Below are positions 21,388 to 31,458 of a stretch of DNA of 64,000 nt, piece by piece; position 1 is the first letter of the stretch, and each line of letters begins with the position of its first letter. The position numbers and the translations under genes were made by a program. The notes under the pieces are model-generated. The model did not search any database. It had not been told where the DNA came from and worked only from the letters and a program-made list of their open reading frames with translations. The DNA is taken from positions 3,631,001 through 3,695,000 of the forward strand of contig NZ_CP133269.1 of assembly GCF_030915525.1 (NCBI RefSeq), written 5' to 3'. The stretch comes from Neobacillus sp. PS2-9. GTDB lineage: Bacteria; Bacillota; Bacilli; Bacillales; Cytobacillaceae.

Positions 21388-22305
21388 TTATTTACGTCCG
21401 ACTATTTCAACCTCTGTTTCCATTTTTACTCCATAGAGGTTAAAAATCGTATCCTTAATATGCTGAATTAAGGCTAAGACATCTGCGGCAGTGGCGTTCC
21501 CAGCATTTACAATAAAGTTACCGTGCATTTCAGAAATTTTTGCTCCACCCATGCTAAATCCCTTTAGACCAGCTGCTTCAATAAGTTTTCCTGCATAGTT
21601 AGGAAGTGGATTACGGAAAATACTACCAGCACAAGGGAAATTCCATGGTTGCGTTTCTTTTCGATAATCCTTGTTTTTTTGCATTTGTGCCACAATGGCT
21701 GCCCTATCACCTGTTGTAAGATCAAAAACAGACTCAACCACTACTCCTGGCCGTTTGTTCTGTAATACAGAGGTCCTGTAGGAAAATTTCATTTCCTCAT
21801 TTGATAGCCATTCCATAGACCCATTTTCAAATAGAACATGAGCCCTAGTTAGGATCTTACTAATGTCTGATCCATGTGCACCAGCGTTCATATAAACTGC
21901 TCCACCAACTGATCCGGGTATACCACTAGCAAACTCGAGTCCTGCTAAACCTTTTTTACTGATAAGTGTTGCTAAACTTACAAGCGAATGACCGCCACCG
22001 ACAGTAATTGTTGTCCCTTCGATCTCTAAGTGGTCTAATCCAGAGCTTAGTTTGATTACGACTCCTTCAATACCTTTATCAGATACAAGAAGATTGGATC
22101 CACGACCAATCGCTCGCCAATTTAATCCATGCTTATTTATAACAGACATTACTTTTTTTAAATTTTCAACTGAAGAAGGTTCAATAAAAAGGTCTGCAGG
22201 ACCTCCAATTTTCATAGTGGTATGGTTGGCTAGAAGCTCATTTTCCTTCACCTTCCCAATATTTAGCGTCTGTAATTCTTTTATTATTTCGTCCATTTTT
22301 ACCAC
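21388..22305 (-). CDS. murB: UDP-N-acetylenolpyruvoylglucosamine reductase
   Basis: MurB reduces UDP-GlcNAc-enolpyruvate to UDP-MurNAc with FAD and NADPH. The FAD-binding type 4 domain holds [14 protein letters not shown] and [10 protein letters not shown]; the C-terminal domain has the proton-donor serine in CAGSIFRNP and a final glutamate region ([10 protein letters not shown]). It is 305 residues, type II length. An internal ATG at codon 4 is an alternative start. It lies between murG and divIB as in B. subtilis. Confidence 0.97.
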   Translation of the reverse strand: MVKMDEIIKELQTLNIGKVKENELLANHTTMKIGGPADLFIEPSSVENLKKVMSVINKHGLNWRAIGRGSNLLVSDKGIEGVVIKLSSGLDHLEIEGTTITVGGGHSLVSLATLISKKGLAGLEFASGIPGSVGGAVYMNAGAHGSDISKILTRAHVLFENGSMEWLSNEEMKFSYRTSVLQNKRPGVVVESVFDLTTGDRAAIVAQMQKNKDYRKETQPWNFPCAGSIFRNPLPNYAGKLIEAAGLKGFSMGGAKISEMHGNFIVNAGNATAADVLALIQHIKDTIFNLYGVKMETEVEIVGRK

Positions 22306-22356
22306 CTAACTTTCCAAGATGCTAATAGTTCAGTTTATGCACTAAAGTAAATTGGG

Positions 22357-23469
22357 CTACTTTTGATTCGTCTCCACAAGTTCTTTCATTAATGAGTATA
22401 GCTTGCTTGCTGAATCCGGAACCCCCATTTTTTTAGCTTTTGCTTTCATTTCAGTTAAATTCTCATTATCTAATAATATACGGTCAATGTGTGTTACAAG
22501 ACTTTTACTTGTCAAATCTTTTTCTAACAATAATTCTGCTGCCCCATGATCACTTAAGGATCTAGCGTTCTTTTCTTGATGATTGTTTGTGACATATGGA
22601 CTTGGAATAAGAATACTTGGAATTCCAAGGGAGGTTAATTCCGCTAGTGTTGTTGCTCCCGCTCTCGAGACAACTAAATCAATACCTGCAAGAACTTCCG
22701 GCATGTTATGAATAAAAGGTTTGATCACCACATTCTTGGGATTTCCAACTAACTCTACTTCCTTTTTTACATCCTCAAAATGGGTATCACCCGTTACATA
22801 AAGAATTTGATACATTTTTTCTGCAAACTCAGGCAATGCTTTAACTACTGCTTCATTTATTGGACGTGCGCCTCGGCTTCCACCAAAAATTAATACAGCA
22901 GGCTTTGTCGTGCTAAGACTAACAGAGAGTCGGCCACGTATTCCATCCTGACCTACGACCTCTGACGCTCGAGGATTTCCGGTAAAAGCAATCTTTTTCT
23001 GAGGGAAATAATCCTTTGCCTCTTCGAAACAGATTGCAATTTTATTTACATATCTGCTTAAAAATTTATTTGTCAGACCAGGTACGCTATTTTGTTCATG
23101 AATAATCGTGGGTATACGAAGTTTAGCAGCAGCATAAACGACTGGGCCACACACGTAACCTCCTGTACCGATGACAATGTCCGGCCTAAATGCTTTTAAT
23201 ATTTTTTTACTATCTTGCACACCTTTTAAGAATCTATAAACTGTTTTTACATTTTCGAAAGACAGTTTACGTTTAAAACCAGTTATATGAATCGATTGGA
23301 ATGCTATATTTTCTCTTGGGACAATTTTACTTTCTAGACCATTAGTTGTACCTATGTATAGAAACTCTGCGTCTTTGTTTTCTTTTTGAATTTCTCTAAT
23401 TAGTGCTAGAGCCGGATATATATGACCGCCAGTCCCTCCACCGCTTACTGCTATTCTCATCTTTTCCAC
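22357..23469 (-). CDS. murG: Lipid II synthase MurG
   Basis: MurG transfers GlcNAc from UDP-GlcNAc to lipid I on the inner membrane face. The 370-residue GT-B protein begins with the glycine-rich [14 protein letters not shown], has [14 protein letters not shown], and the C-terminal donor site [12 protein letters not shown]. It appears to be the first gene of the unit that ends with ftsZ: a terminator, a repeat and a candidate promoter separate it from spoVE. Confidence 0.97.
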   Translation of the reverse strand: MEKMRIAVSGGGTGGHIYPALALIREIQKENKDAEFLYIGTTNGLESKIVPRENIAFQSIHITGFKRKLSFENVKTVYRFLKGVQDSKKILKAFRPDIVIGTGGYVCGPVVYAAAKLRIPTIIHEQNSVPGLTNKFLSRYVNKIAICFEEAKDYFPQKKIAFTGNPRASEVVGQDGIRGRLSVSLSTTKPAVLIFGGSRGARPINEAVVKALPEFAEKMYQILYVTGDTHFEDVKKEVELVGNPKNVVIKPFIHNMPEVLAGIDLVVSRAGATTLAELTSLGIPSILIPSPYVTNNHQEKNARSLSDHGAAELLLEKDLTSKSLVTHIDRILLDNENLTEMKAKAKKMGVPDSASKLYSLMKELVETNQK

Positions 23470-23505
23470 CTCATTAACTATTTAACACCTAATTGCATAC
23501 CTATA

Positions 23506-23534
23506 TTACTATAAAAATTGAAGAAAGAAAGCAA
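23506..23534 (-). promoter_or_regulatory. Candidate SigA promoter before murG
   Basis: Minus-strand TTGCTT (23529-23534) and TAGTAA (23506-23511) are 17 bp apart, about 40 bp upstream of murG. Both boxes are imperfect. The case is helped by a terminator just upstream, which makes a new promoter necessary. Confidence 0.35.
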
Positions 23535-23577
23535 ATGATAAAAGATTGTTAAGTAAATGTAAAGAAGGCCCTAGATA

Positions 23578-23756
23578 AAATGCTTTTTTAAACCAGTCCG
23601 TTGATCTCCGCTCCAGGTGCTTCGCTTTCCGTGGGCGTTTCGGCGAGCCTCCTCGGCGCTTGCGCCTGCGGGGTCTCCCCTGACCCGTACTCCCACAGGA
23701 GTCTTCGCACCTTCCGCTCCAATCAACTAAGTGCATTTCATCAATATGCTTTATCA
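23578..23756 (+). repeat. Family 1 intergenic repeat, copy 3 (diverged ends)
   Basis: The core from CCGTTGATCTCCGCTCCAGG to CCTTCCGCTCCAATCAAC is typical, but the flanking GGCT...GTTAA ends are eroded. It lies between the spoVE terminator and the murG promoter region. Confidence 0.88.
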
Positions 23757-23763
23757 TAGCCAA

Positions 23764-23792
23764 ATAAAAAGAACCCTGCCACTGAACAGGGT
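23764..23792 (-). terminator. Terminator after spoVE
   Basis: The minus-strand stem ACCCTG...CAGGGT is followed by TTCTTTTTATTT directly after the spoVE stop codon. It separates spoVE from murG. Confidence 0.78.
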
Positions 23793-23799
23793 GTCATTT

Positions 23800-24900
23800 T
23801 CAATATCTTGAATAACGGCTGATATTAAGGAGAACACCGATTGCCATTAACATTAATGTTAGCGAGGAGCCTCCATAGCTTAAAAATGGTAATGTAATTC
23901 CTGTGACTGGCATTAGTCCCGTTACAACACCAATATTAATCATTACTTGAATGGCGACCATCGCGATGATTCCAACAGCTAGAAAGCTTCCATACAAGTC
24001 TGGAGCACCAAGCGCAATTCGAATGCCCCGCCAAAGCAAGAGAGCAAAAAGTAATAAAATAAACGAACCACCTATAAATCCTAATTCCTCTGAAAGAATG
24101 GCAAAAATAAAATCGGTTTGCGGCTCGGGTAAGTAAAAAAACTTTTGCCGGCTTTCTCCAAGACCAAGTCCAAAAAGCCCCCCTGGACCAATGGCGTATA
24201 GCGATTGAATAATTTGAAATCCACTCCCTAAAGGATCGGACCAAGGGTCTAAGAAAGAGGTAATCCTCTTTATTCTGTATGGTGCTGAAGCAATTAATCC
24301 AACAAACCCAGCAACACCTAATAACCCCAAGAAAGCAAAATGACTAATGCGGGCCCCTGCAATAAAGATCATTACGATACAAGTCCCCATCATGACAGTT
24401 CCTGTCCCTAAATCGGGTTGAAGCATAATCATCGCAAAGGCTACAAATGCAAGACCTAAAGAAGGGACAAGCCCCTTCTTAAAGGAGGTAATCAACTTTT
24501 GCCGCTCAGACAAATATTTTGCTAAAAAAGCAATCATCGCTAGTTTCATAAATTCAGACGGCTGAATGGAGAAAGCTCCTACTCCAATCCAGCTCCTAGA
24601 TCCATTACGTACATTCCCTATTCCAGGAATTAATACCAACAATAATAATACAAAACAAACGATTAAAATAGTTTTAGACCATGTTCTCCACGTCCAGTAA
24701 TTAATGTTCATGATAAAAAACATGGCAACAATTCCGACTCCGGCAAATAGCGTCTGCCTTTTGGCAAAGAAAAAGGAATCGTCAAATTTATATTCAGCCC
24801 ATATCGCACTTGCGCTGTAAACCATGATTAGCCCTATTGCCAGCAGAGTGAAAGTTACAATCATTAAAATAAAATCAGGAGTTGTTCTCTTTGTCGGCAC
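23800..24900 (-). CDS. spoVE: Sporulation SEDS glycosyltransferase SpoVE
   Basis: An FtsW/RodA/SpoVE polymerase that builds spore cortex glycan together with SpoVD. About ten membrane segments; the conserved RNGSRSWIGVG and QPSEFMKLAMI motifs are present. The GTG start at 24900 gives 366 residues, the length of B. subtilis SpoVE; a GTG at 24903 and a TTG at 24915 are other options. Its place after murD and its similarity to SpoVE rather than FtsW support the call. Confidence 0.93.
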   Translation of the reverse strand: MPTKRTTPDFILMIVTFTLLAIGLIMVYSASAIWAEYKFDDSFFFAKRQTLFAGVGIVAMFFIMNINYWTWRTWSKTILIVCFVLLLLVLIPGIGNVRNGSRSWIGVGAFSIQPSEFMKLAMIAFLAKYLSERQKLITSFKKGLVPSLGLAFVAFAMIMLQPDLGTGTVMMGTCIVMIFIAGARISHFAFLGLLGVAGFVGLIASAPYRIKRITSFLDPWSDPLGSGFQIIQSLYAIGPGGLFGLGLGESRQKFFYLPEPQTDFIFAILSEELGFIGGSFILLLFALLLWRGIRIALGAPDLYGSFLAVGIIAMVAIQVMINIGVVTGLMPVTGITLPFLSYGGSSLTLMLMAIGVLLNISRYSRY

Positions 24901-24972
24901 CACTATACACCTCAACTACGAGTTTTAGGGCTTAGCAGCACCACATGTGAGACCCAAAAGTGGTACAAGCCC

Positions 24973-26325
24973 TTACTTAAGCTTATGCACCGCTTCGATA
25001 AAAATGTCTCCCCTGACTTCAAAAGTTTTATATTGATCCCAGCTAGCACATGCTGGGGATAGCAATATAACATCCCCTGATTCAGAGTATCGATAAGCTT
25101 CAGGCACTGCCTTGTCAACATTATCGACACGCTTCATTGTTTTTATTCCCGCCTCGTTACCTACACGTTCCAACTTAGGTGCCGTTTGTCCAAAAGTAAT
25201 CATTGCTTTCACATTTTTCAAATATGGAAGGAGCTCGTCAAATTCATTACCCCGATCAAGTCCGCCGGCAAGGAGAATAATAGGAGTATCAAATGCAGCA
25301 AGTGCATTCACTGTTGCTAAAATATTGGTTGCTTTTGAGTCATTATAAAATTTTCTCCCACTTATTTCACCAACGTATTGCAAACGATGTTTGACACCCG
25401 TAAACGTTCGAAGTACTTCTTGAATAGCCTTATTATCCACACCCGATAGTTTAGCAGCTGCCATAGCAGATAAGATGTTTTCAAGGTTATGTACTCCAGG
25501 TAACGCAATTTCTTCTATTTCCATTACCCTTTCACCATTAAAAACGATCCAGCCTTCGTCAATATATGCTCCATTCGTCAGCTTCATTTTAGTGGAAAAA
25601 GGAATGATGCTGGCTTTGGAGTGACGGGCAATTTCCATCGTATCTTCTTGATCCGCATTTACGATTAGGTATTCCAGTTCAGTTTGGTTTTTTGTGATAT
25701 TAGCCTTTGCTTCAATATACTCTTTTCTAGTCCCATGATAGTCTAAATGGGCATCATAAAGGTTGGTAATGATGGCGATTTTCGGATTAAATGTTTCAAT
25801 CCCCATTAATTGAAAGGATGATAATTCAATGACAATGGTATTTTCTGCGGTTGCTGCTTGAGCAACACCAGAAGCCACCGTTCCGATATTTCCAGCTATT
25901 AACGGTGCTTTATTTCCGACATTTAACATTTCATAAACCAAAGTTGTTGTTGTCGTTTTTCCGTTCGTTCCAGTGATACCGACAAATGGTGCTTCTGAAA
26001 TTTGGTAAGCGAGTTCTACCTCTGTTATAACTGGTATTCCCTTTTCTAGTGCTCCTTCAATCATTGGATTGTAATAAGGAATACCAGGATTTTTCACAAT
26101 CAACTCGAACCCTTCATCAAGAAGTTCAATCGGGTGATCCCCACATATCACTTTAATCCCCTGTTCTAACAACCCTTGTGCCTCAGGATTTTCTGATAGT
26201 GGTTTTTTATCATTAACTGTTACAAACGCACCTAGCTTATGAAGTAGGGCAGCAGCGGTTACACCGCTTTTTGCCAAACCAAGTACAAGTATTTTTTTAT
26301 GACGATAAGATTCAATCTGCTTCAA
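24973..26325 (-). CDS. murD: UDP-MurNAc-L-alanine:D-glutamate ligase
   Basis: MurD adds D-Glu to UDP-MurNAc-L-Ala using ATP. The 450 residues show the N-terminal nucleotide-sugar domain ([13 protein letters not shown]), the ATP P-loop [12 protein letters not shown] at 116-127 and the Mur ligase C-domain ([28 protein letters not shown]). It follows mraY without a gap. Confidence 0.98.
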   Translation of the reverse strand: MKQIESYRHKKILVLGLAKSGVTAAALLHKLGAFVTVNDKKPLSENPEAQGLLEQGIKVICGDHPIELLDEGFELIVKNPGIPYYNPMIEGALEKGIPVITEVELAYQISEAPFVGITGTNGKTTTTTLVYEMLNVGNKAPLIAGNIGTVASGVAQAATAENTIVIELSSFQLMGIETFNPKIAIITNLYDAHLDYHGTRKEYIEAKANITKNQTELEYLIVNADQEDTMEIARHSKASIIPFSTKMKLTNGAYIDEGWIVFNGERVMEIEEIALPGVHNLENILSAMAAAKLSGVDNKAIQEVLRTFTGVKHRLQYVGEISGRKFYNDSKATNILATVNALAAFDTPIILLAGGLDRGNEFDELLPYLKNVKAMITFGQTAPKLERVGNEAGIKTMKRVDNVDKAVPEAYRYSESGDVILLSPACASWDQYKTFEVRGDIFIEAVHKLK

Positions 26326-27303
26326 TTACAACCACACCTCTATATAGATTCCAAGTACTGCAAAAATTAGTCCAACACTCCAAAAGGTAACAACTACTCT
26401 CCATTCTGACCAACCCACTAATTCATAATGGTGATGTAGGGGACTCATTCGGAAAATTCGCTTACCCGTTGTTTTAAACGATATGACCTGTAGAATGACC
26501 GAAAGTGTTTCGATGACAAAGACGCCCCCGATGATAATTAACAAGATTTCAAGCTTAGTCAAAATGGCTATTGCAGCAATGGCACCACCAAGTGCAAGTG
26601 AGCCTGTGTCCCCCATGAATACCTTCGCGGGATGTGCGTTAAAAACCAGAAAGCCCAGTACAGCACCCACTACTGCCACTGAAAACACTGCAATTTCAAA
26701 ATTATTTTGATTCCACGCTAATACAGCAAATGCACCAAAAGCAATAGCCGCGGTGCCTGACACCAAGCCGTCTAGTCCATCTGTTAGGTTAACTGCGTTG
26801 GAAAAACCAACAAGCCAAAAAATAATGAGTAAAACATAAGTCCATCCTAAATCAAAGGAATAATCGCCAAATGGGAGTTTTATTTCAGTTGACTGTCCTG
26901 TATGTTTGAATATTAGGTAGAAGACAACAGAAATAATGATTTGACCTAATAGTTTTTGCTTTGAAGTCAATCCTAAATTCCGTTTTAATACCACTTTAAT
27001 AAAATCATCTAAAAATCCTAGCAGACCAAAGCCAAAAGTAACAAATAGTAATAAAAATGTTGTAATAGAGATTTGATCAGAAAATTTCCCTATCATTACT
27101 AGCGTTGTAATAATAATAGAAAATAAAATCATGACACCGCCCATTGTAGGCGTACCTGATTTTTTTTGGTGTGATTTAGGACCTTCTTCCCTAATGCTTT
27201 GTCCAAATTTCAACCTTCGTAAGAAGGGAATAAAAATCGGAGAAAGTAAAACCGAAATTAAAAATCCCATAACAATTGTGAAGAAAATAACTTGCTCCTT
27301 CAT
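26326..27303 (-). CDS. mraY: Phospho-MurNAc-pentapeptide translocase (lipid I synthase)
   Basis: MraY joins phospho-MurNAc-pentapeptide to undecaprenyl phosphate. The 325-residue protein has about ten membrane segments and the family motifs: [29 protein letters not shown] and the histidine-rich [14 protein letters not shown]. Its ribosome-binding site lies inside the end of the upstream Mur-like stub gene, with stop and start two bases apart. Confidence 0.98.
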   Translation of the reverse strand: MKEQVIFFTIVMGFLISVLLSPIFIPFLRRLKFGQSIREEGPKSHQKKSGTPTMGGVMILFSIIITTLVMIGKFSDQISITTFLLLFVTFGFGLLGFLDDFIKVVLKRNLGLTSKQKLLGQIIISVVFYLIFKHTGQSTEIKLPFGDYSFDLGWTYVLLIIFWLVGFSNAVNLTDGLDGLVSGTAAIAFGAFAVLAWNQNNFEIAVFSVAVVGAVLGFLVFNAHPAKVFMGDTGSLALGGAIAAIAILTKLEILLIIIGGVFVIETLSVILQVISFKTTGKRIFRMSPLHHHYELVGWSEWRVVVTFWSVGLIFAVLGIYIEVWL

Positions 27304-27304
27304 T

Positions 27305-27754
27305 CTATCCCCTCCTTTCTGTATTGTCTTCGCAACGATCAGCTATCATTTTTAACATCACAGCTATATCATATGACTCTTTATTTTTATTAAGAAGTTT
27401 TTTATTTGTAAATTTGATGTTAGTTATATCCATAATCTTGTCTGTTTCTCCATCTAGTTTTTCTATATAATAATTTAAAATTTTCCCTATTGCCTCAGAG
27501 TAATCATCAGTAATAAATAACGGAAAATGGTTTGGTGTATAACGCGGAAGTTTCTTTCCCCGTTCCCAAACCGCTGCAATGGCACCATTAGCAATTGCTT
27601 CTGAAAGCTCTCCAGACTCCTCATTTATTGGCAAAAATAAACCTCTAGGCTGTGCTACATTGGCTTGATCGGACATAGTGTAAAACAACATATCATCCTG
27701 AACACCTTGTTTTTCAGAAAACAAATGGACCAAGTCGTTTAAAGCTAAATACAT
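27305..27754 (-). CDS. Stand-alone MurF-like N-terminal domain protein
   Basis: A 149-residue protein between murE and mraY with no partner gene in the B. subtilis dcw cluster. Residues 1-100 resemble the UDP-sugar-binding domain of MurF: a domain start like [15 protein letters not shown], then [23 protein letters not shown] and [18 protein letters not shown]. The usual KGE motif is replaced by NEE, and there is no ATP P-loop and no C-domain. The last ~45 residues are Lys/Asn-rich and unlike a ligase. A good ribosome-binding site (GAGGGGAGA) and tight spacing on both sides argue for a real gene. It may be a degenerate murF or a regulatory or structural stub; MurF activity itself is not expected. 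Confidence 0.7.
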   Translation of the reverse strand: MYLALNDLVHLFSEKQGVQDDMLFYTMSDQANVAQPRGLFLPINEESGELSEAIANGAIAAVWERGKKLPRYTPNHFPLFITDDYSEAIGKILNYYIEKLDGETDKIMDITNIKFTNKKLLNKNKESYDIAVMLKMIADRCEDNTERRG

Positions 27755-27756
27755 AC

Positions 27757-29217
27757 CTATCTCCCCTCGATTGCTTCCCGAGCAATCAGCCTATCATCAA
27801 AATCATGTACAACATTACCAATAATCTGATAGGTTTCATGTCCTTTACCGGCAATTAAAATGACATCACCAGTCGTTGCATTGTTAATTGCAGTAAATAT
27901 TGCTTCTTTTCGATCAGGTATAACCTGGTAGCTTTCACCTTGTACCCCTTCTTCCATTTCCTTCAAAATCGCGATCGGGTCTTCACTTCTTGGATTATCC
28001 GAAGTAAGAATAGGGTCAGTAGCTAAGCGGCAGGCAATTTGAGCCATTAATGGACGTTTCGTGCGGTCACGATCTCCCCCACAGCCGACAATGACAAAAA
28101 TCCTTTTCTTTGCGAAGTGCTGAATGGTTTTCAACACATTTTCTAGGCTATCTGGTGTGTGAGCGTAATCCACGATTACTGAAAAATCTTGTCCTGCATT
28201 AACCAATTCAAACCGTCCAGCCACACCCTTAACTCCCTCTATGGATTCAATAATCTTATTCAATTCAATCCCTGAAACTAGCGCAGAAGCAATGCTTGCT
28301 AAAACGTTATAAACACTGAATTTTCCAATTAGATGCATTTGAATGGGGTAACTGTACTCATTTATAACTAAATTAAATGTAGTACCCTTAGGAGTCATTT
28401 GTATGTTTTGTGCTTGAATATCAGATTGGTTGTCGATACCATATGTAACAACATGTGCAGCGGTTGATCTTTGATACATTTCAGATGCTGGGTCATCGGC
28501 ATTCAAAATAGCAAATTTAGGCTGTCTATGATTATAAGTATTACCGAGTTGGGAAAACAATAAGCTTTTAGCACGTTTGTATTCTTCCATCGTTTTGTGG
28601 TAATCAAGGTGGTCCTGAGAAAGATTTGTGAACACTGCTACATCATAATCACAACCATGGACTCTTCCCATGTCAAGTGCATGTGAAGAAACTTCCATTA
28701 CGGCTGAATCGACACCTGCCTCAACCATTTGGTTGAACGTTTTTTGAAGCGTCAAACTTTCTGGAGTTGTGTTTTTCGTTTCCAGTATCTGTTCACCAAT
28801 TTTCGTATACATTGTACCTATGATTCCTGTTTTCTTACCTGCATCGGCAAATATTTTTTCAATCAAATGACTGGTAGTGGTTTTTCCATTTGTGCCTGTG
28901 ATTCCAATTAAATGCAGCTTTTTCGTTGGCTGTTCATAAAAGGCATCCGCAAGTACAGACATTGATCTTGTAGTATCCTTTACAAGGATAACAGGTACAT
29001 CTATTGCTAATGGGCGTTCAGCTAAAACGGCAACCGCACCATTTTCTACAGCAGATTCTGCAAAATCATGGCCGTCCACAGTGTAGCCTTTAATACAAAT
29101 AAATAAGCTCCCTTTTTGCACCTTCCGATTGTCATTTTCAATCGATGTAATTTCAGGATTTCCCCCTTTGAAGGGCACGATTGGGTGCAAAGACTTTAGT
29201 AGCTCTTGTAGTTTCAT
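27757..29217 (-). CDS. murE: UDP-MurNAc-tripeptide synthetase, meso-diaminopimelate type
   Basis: MurE adds the third stem-peptide residue. The 486 residues contain the N-terminal UDP domain ([15 protein letters not shown]), the P-loop [12 protein letters not shown] at 105-116, and the DNPR motif at 407-410, which selects meso-diaminopimelate over lysine. The cell wall is thus predicted to be of the DAP type, usual for Bacillus. It starts a unit of murE, the stub gene, mraY, murD and spoVE. Confidence 0.97.
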   Translation of the reverse strand: MKLQELLKSLHPIVPFKGGNPEITSIENDNRKVQKGSLFICIKGYTVDGHDFAESAVENGAVAVLAERPLAIDVPVILVKDTTRSMSVLADAFYEQPTKKLHLIGITGTNGKTTTSHLIEKIFADAGKKTGIIGTMYTKIGEQILETKNTTPESLTLQKTFNQMVEAGVDSAVMEVSSHALDMGRVHGCDYDVAVFTNLSQDHLDYHKTMEEYKRAKSLLFSQLGNTYNHRQPKFAILNADDPASEMYQRSTAAHVVTYGIDNQSDIQAQNIQMTPKGTTFNLVINEYSYPIQMHLIGKFSVYNVLASIASALVSGIELNKIIESIEGVKGVAGRFELVNAGQDFSVIVDYAHTPDSLENVLKTIQHFAKKRIFVIVGCGGDRDRTKRPLMAQIACRLATDPILTSDNPRSEDPIAILKEMEEGVQGESYQVIPDRKEAIFTAINNATTGDVILIAGKGHETYQIIGNVVHDFDDRLIAREAIEGR

Positions 29218-29344
29218 TTTACCTCAAATCCTCTCATGACAGTACATACATATTGCCAGTATTTACCTCAGTGAGACTACTAGCGAAAGTTCCATCTTAT
29301 TTTACATTAAATTATTTTATTTTGCTATTTGTTATGTAGGTTTT

Positions 29345-29384
29345 AAAAAAATTAGGCGGCGGAATAGATTCCGACCGCCCCTAA
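29345..29384 (-). terminator. Terminator after spoVD
   Basis: The minus strand has a long GC-rich stem (TTAGG-GGCGG-CGGAAT paired with TTCCG-CCGCCTAA) followed by seven T residues. It cuts spoVD off from murE. Confidence 0.88.
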
Positions 29385-29404
29385 GGATGACTATTTACTT
29401 ATTT

Positions 29405-31324
29405 TTAGTCCCCTTTTCCAAAGTATAACCTTATTTTGGATCCTTCTTTTACTTTTGTTCCTGGGCTAGGGGATTGTCTAACAACCACATCCCCTTCTCC
29501 GCTAGGATCAATTCTTAAGTTAATCATCTGCTCCTGAAGTTCGCCTTTTGTGAGACCCACAAGGTCAGGTAATGTTAATAAAGGCGTATCTGGCCACTTT
29601 ATTTCTTTTTCGATTTGATCTTTACGAGGTTCTATTCCCATTGCACTTAAACTATCCTTCATGATTGCACCTACAATCGGTGCAGTGACGGTACCACCAA
29701 ATGCGGTAACCCCTTTAGGATTATCAACCGCAACATAAACCACTATTTGGGGATCATCCGCAGGTGCAAAACCCATAAAGGAAACAATAAAGTTATTTTC
29801 CAAGTATCTCCCGTTTTGAGCCTTTTGGGCGGTACCCGTCTTTCCGCCAACACGGTAACCTTCCACAAACGCTTTTCCTCCAGTTCCCTGTGCGACCACA
29901 CTCTCAAGGGCATGGCGGATTTCTTTCGATGTTTCCTCGGTTATAACTCTTCTCTTTTCAACAGGAGTATTCCTCATAACCACTTCTTTCGTAACAGGAT
30001 CAATTAATTCTTTTGCAATATACGGTTTGTATAATATCCCACCATTTATGGCAGCAGATACTGCGGTTACTTGCTGGATCGGTGTAACGGATACCCCTTG
30101 TCCAAAAGCGGTAGTAGCTTGTTCAACCGGACCTACCCGATTTAGATTGAATAGAATCCCTGTCCCTTCCCCTTGTAAATCAATTCCGGTTTTCTGACCA
30201 AAACCAAAATCCTTTATATATTTAAAGAGTTTATCCTTGCCTAGACGCTCACCTAATTCTACAAAACCTGGGTTACAAGAGTTTTGTACTACTTCTAAAA
30301 AGGATTGGTCCCCATGTCCACCCCTTTTCCAGCATTTTAACCGTGCACCCGCCACTTGAACTGAACCAGAATCATGAAAATGTTCCTTTTCCAGATTAAC
30401 CTTTCCTTCATTCAACGCAGCTGCGAGTGTAATAATTTTAAAAGTAGAACCTGGTTCGTAAGTAGACCAGACAGGGAGGTTCCTGTTATATATTTCCTGC
30501 GGTACATTTCGAAAATTAGCTGGATCGAAAGTCGGTCTGCTCGACATGGCTAGGATTTCACCATTATTAGGATTCATGGCAATAGCTACTATTCCGTCTG
30601 GATTGTATTTCGCCTCTGCAATATCAAGCTCTCTTTCCACAATGGTTTGTATTTTCGAATCTATTGTCAGCTTTAAATCAAGACCATTGACTGGTTGCTC
30701 ATAATCATCGGCCATGCTATTCATGCGCTCCCCTTTGGCATTCGCATAGAATTTAACCGCACCCCGTTCACCATTTAACTCTTTATCATAGTACTGCTCA
30801 AGTCCCATTAATCCTTGGTTATCCACACCTGTAAAACCAAGAACGTGTGATAGATAACTCCCATTCGGATAATGCCGCTTTGAGTCCTCACCTATATATA
30901 CACCTTCAAGTCCCAGAGCTCTAATTTCTTTTGCCTTTTCATGTGAGATTTTCCTGCCTTCTTTAATCCGTACAGATGATGCACGTTTAGTAATTTCACG
31001 ATAAGCATTTTCTCTCGACATATTTAATACGGATGCCAGCTTTTCAGCAGTTGTCGCAGGATCCTTAATCTGCCGCGGAATGACATATACAGTTGGTGCA
31101 CTAATATTTGTTGCTAATGGGATCCCGTTCCGGTCGACAATTTGTCCCCGCTCTGGTTCAAAAGGAATATTCCGACTCCAGGATCCCTTTGCTCGATCGG
31201 TTAACATATCCCCTAGAACAAATTGTACATATCCAAGTCTAACATCAATAATTAAGAAGGTCAGGAATCCAACGAATAGTGCAATCATTAGTCTCTTACG
31301 GACAGTAACATTTGAAACACGCAT
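29405..31324 (-). CDS. spoVD: Sporulation-specific penicillin-binding protein SpoVD
   Basis: A class B transpeptidase for spore cortex synthesis, partner of SpoVE. It has an N-terminal membrane anchor (about 12-35), a dimerisation domain, and a transpeptidase domain with Ser293-x-x-Lys296 (PGSTFK), S349-C-N351 and KTGTAQ, then one PASTA domain. Cys331 and Cys350 sit at the places of the B. subtilis redox pair (332 and 351) reduced by StoA, so thiol control is likely. Length is 639. Flanking terminators imply its own (SigE) promoter. Confidence 0.97.
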   Translation of the reverse strand: MRVSNVTVRKRLMIALFVGFLTFLIIDVRLGYVQFVLGDMLTDRAKGSWSRNIPFEPERGQIVDRNGIPLATNISAPTVYVIPRQIKDPATTAEKLASVLNMSRENAYREITKRASSVRIKEGRKISHEKAKEIRALGLEGVYIGEDSKRHYPNGSYLSHVLGFTGVDNQGLMGLEQYYDKELNGERGAVKFYANAKGERMNSMADDYEQPVNGLDLKLTIDSKIQTIVERELDIAEAKYNPDGIVAIAMNPNNGEILAMSSRPTFDPANFRNVPQEIYNRNLPVWSTYEPGSTFKIITLAAALNEGKVNLEKEHFHDSGSVQVAGARLKCWKRGGHGDQSFLEVVQNSCNPGFVELGERLGKDKLFKYIKDFGFGQKTGIDLQGEGTGILFNLNRVGPVEQATTAFGQGVSVTPIQQVTAVSAAINGGILYKPYIAKELIDPVTKEVVMRNTPVEKRRVITEETSKEIRHALESVVAQGTGGKAFVEGYRVGGKTGTAQKAQNGRYLENNFIVSFMGFAPADDPQIVVYVAVDNPKGVTAFGGTVTAPIVGAIMKDSLSAMGIEPRKDQIEKEIKWPDTPLLTLPDLVGLTKGELQEQMINLRIDPSGEGDVVVRQSPSPGTKVKEGSKIRLYFGKGD

Positions 31325-31421
31325 AGTATAAACGATCCTCCTCTTTCCTGCATTCCATTATCGTTCATTTATATGCTTGTACTTTTTTCAATAGAACGAG
31401 CCATTGTTGAAAAAACAGCGT

Positions 31422-31453
31422 AAAAAAAGAGGTCGACTTTGCAGTCAACCTCT
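31422..31453 (-). terminator. Terminator after pbpB
   Basis: A 10-bp stem (AGAGGTTGAC with its near-complement) is followed by seven T residues on the minus strand. It lies six bases past the pbpB stop codon. Confidence 0.93.
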
Positions 31454-31458
31454 TCAAA

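Noticed and set aside
31325..31421. SigE promoter before spoVD
   Set aside because: A GCATATA on the minus strand fits the -35 box, but no CATACAnT-like -10 lies about 14 bp downstream, so no promoter is claimed.
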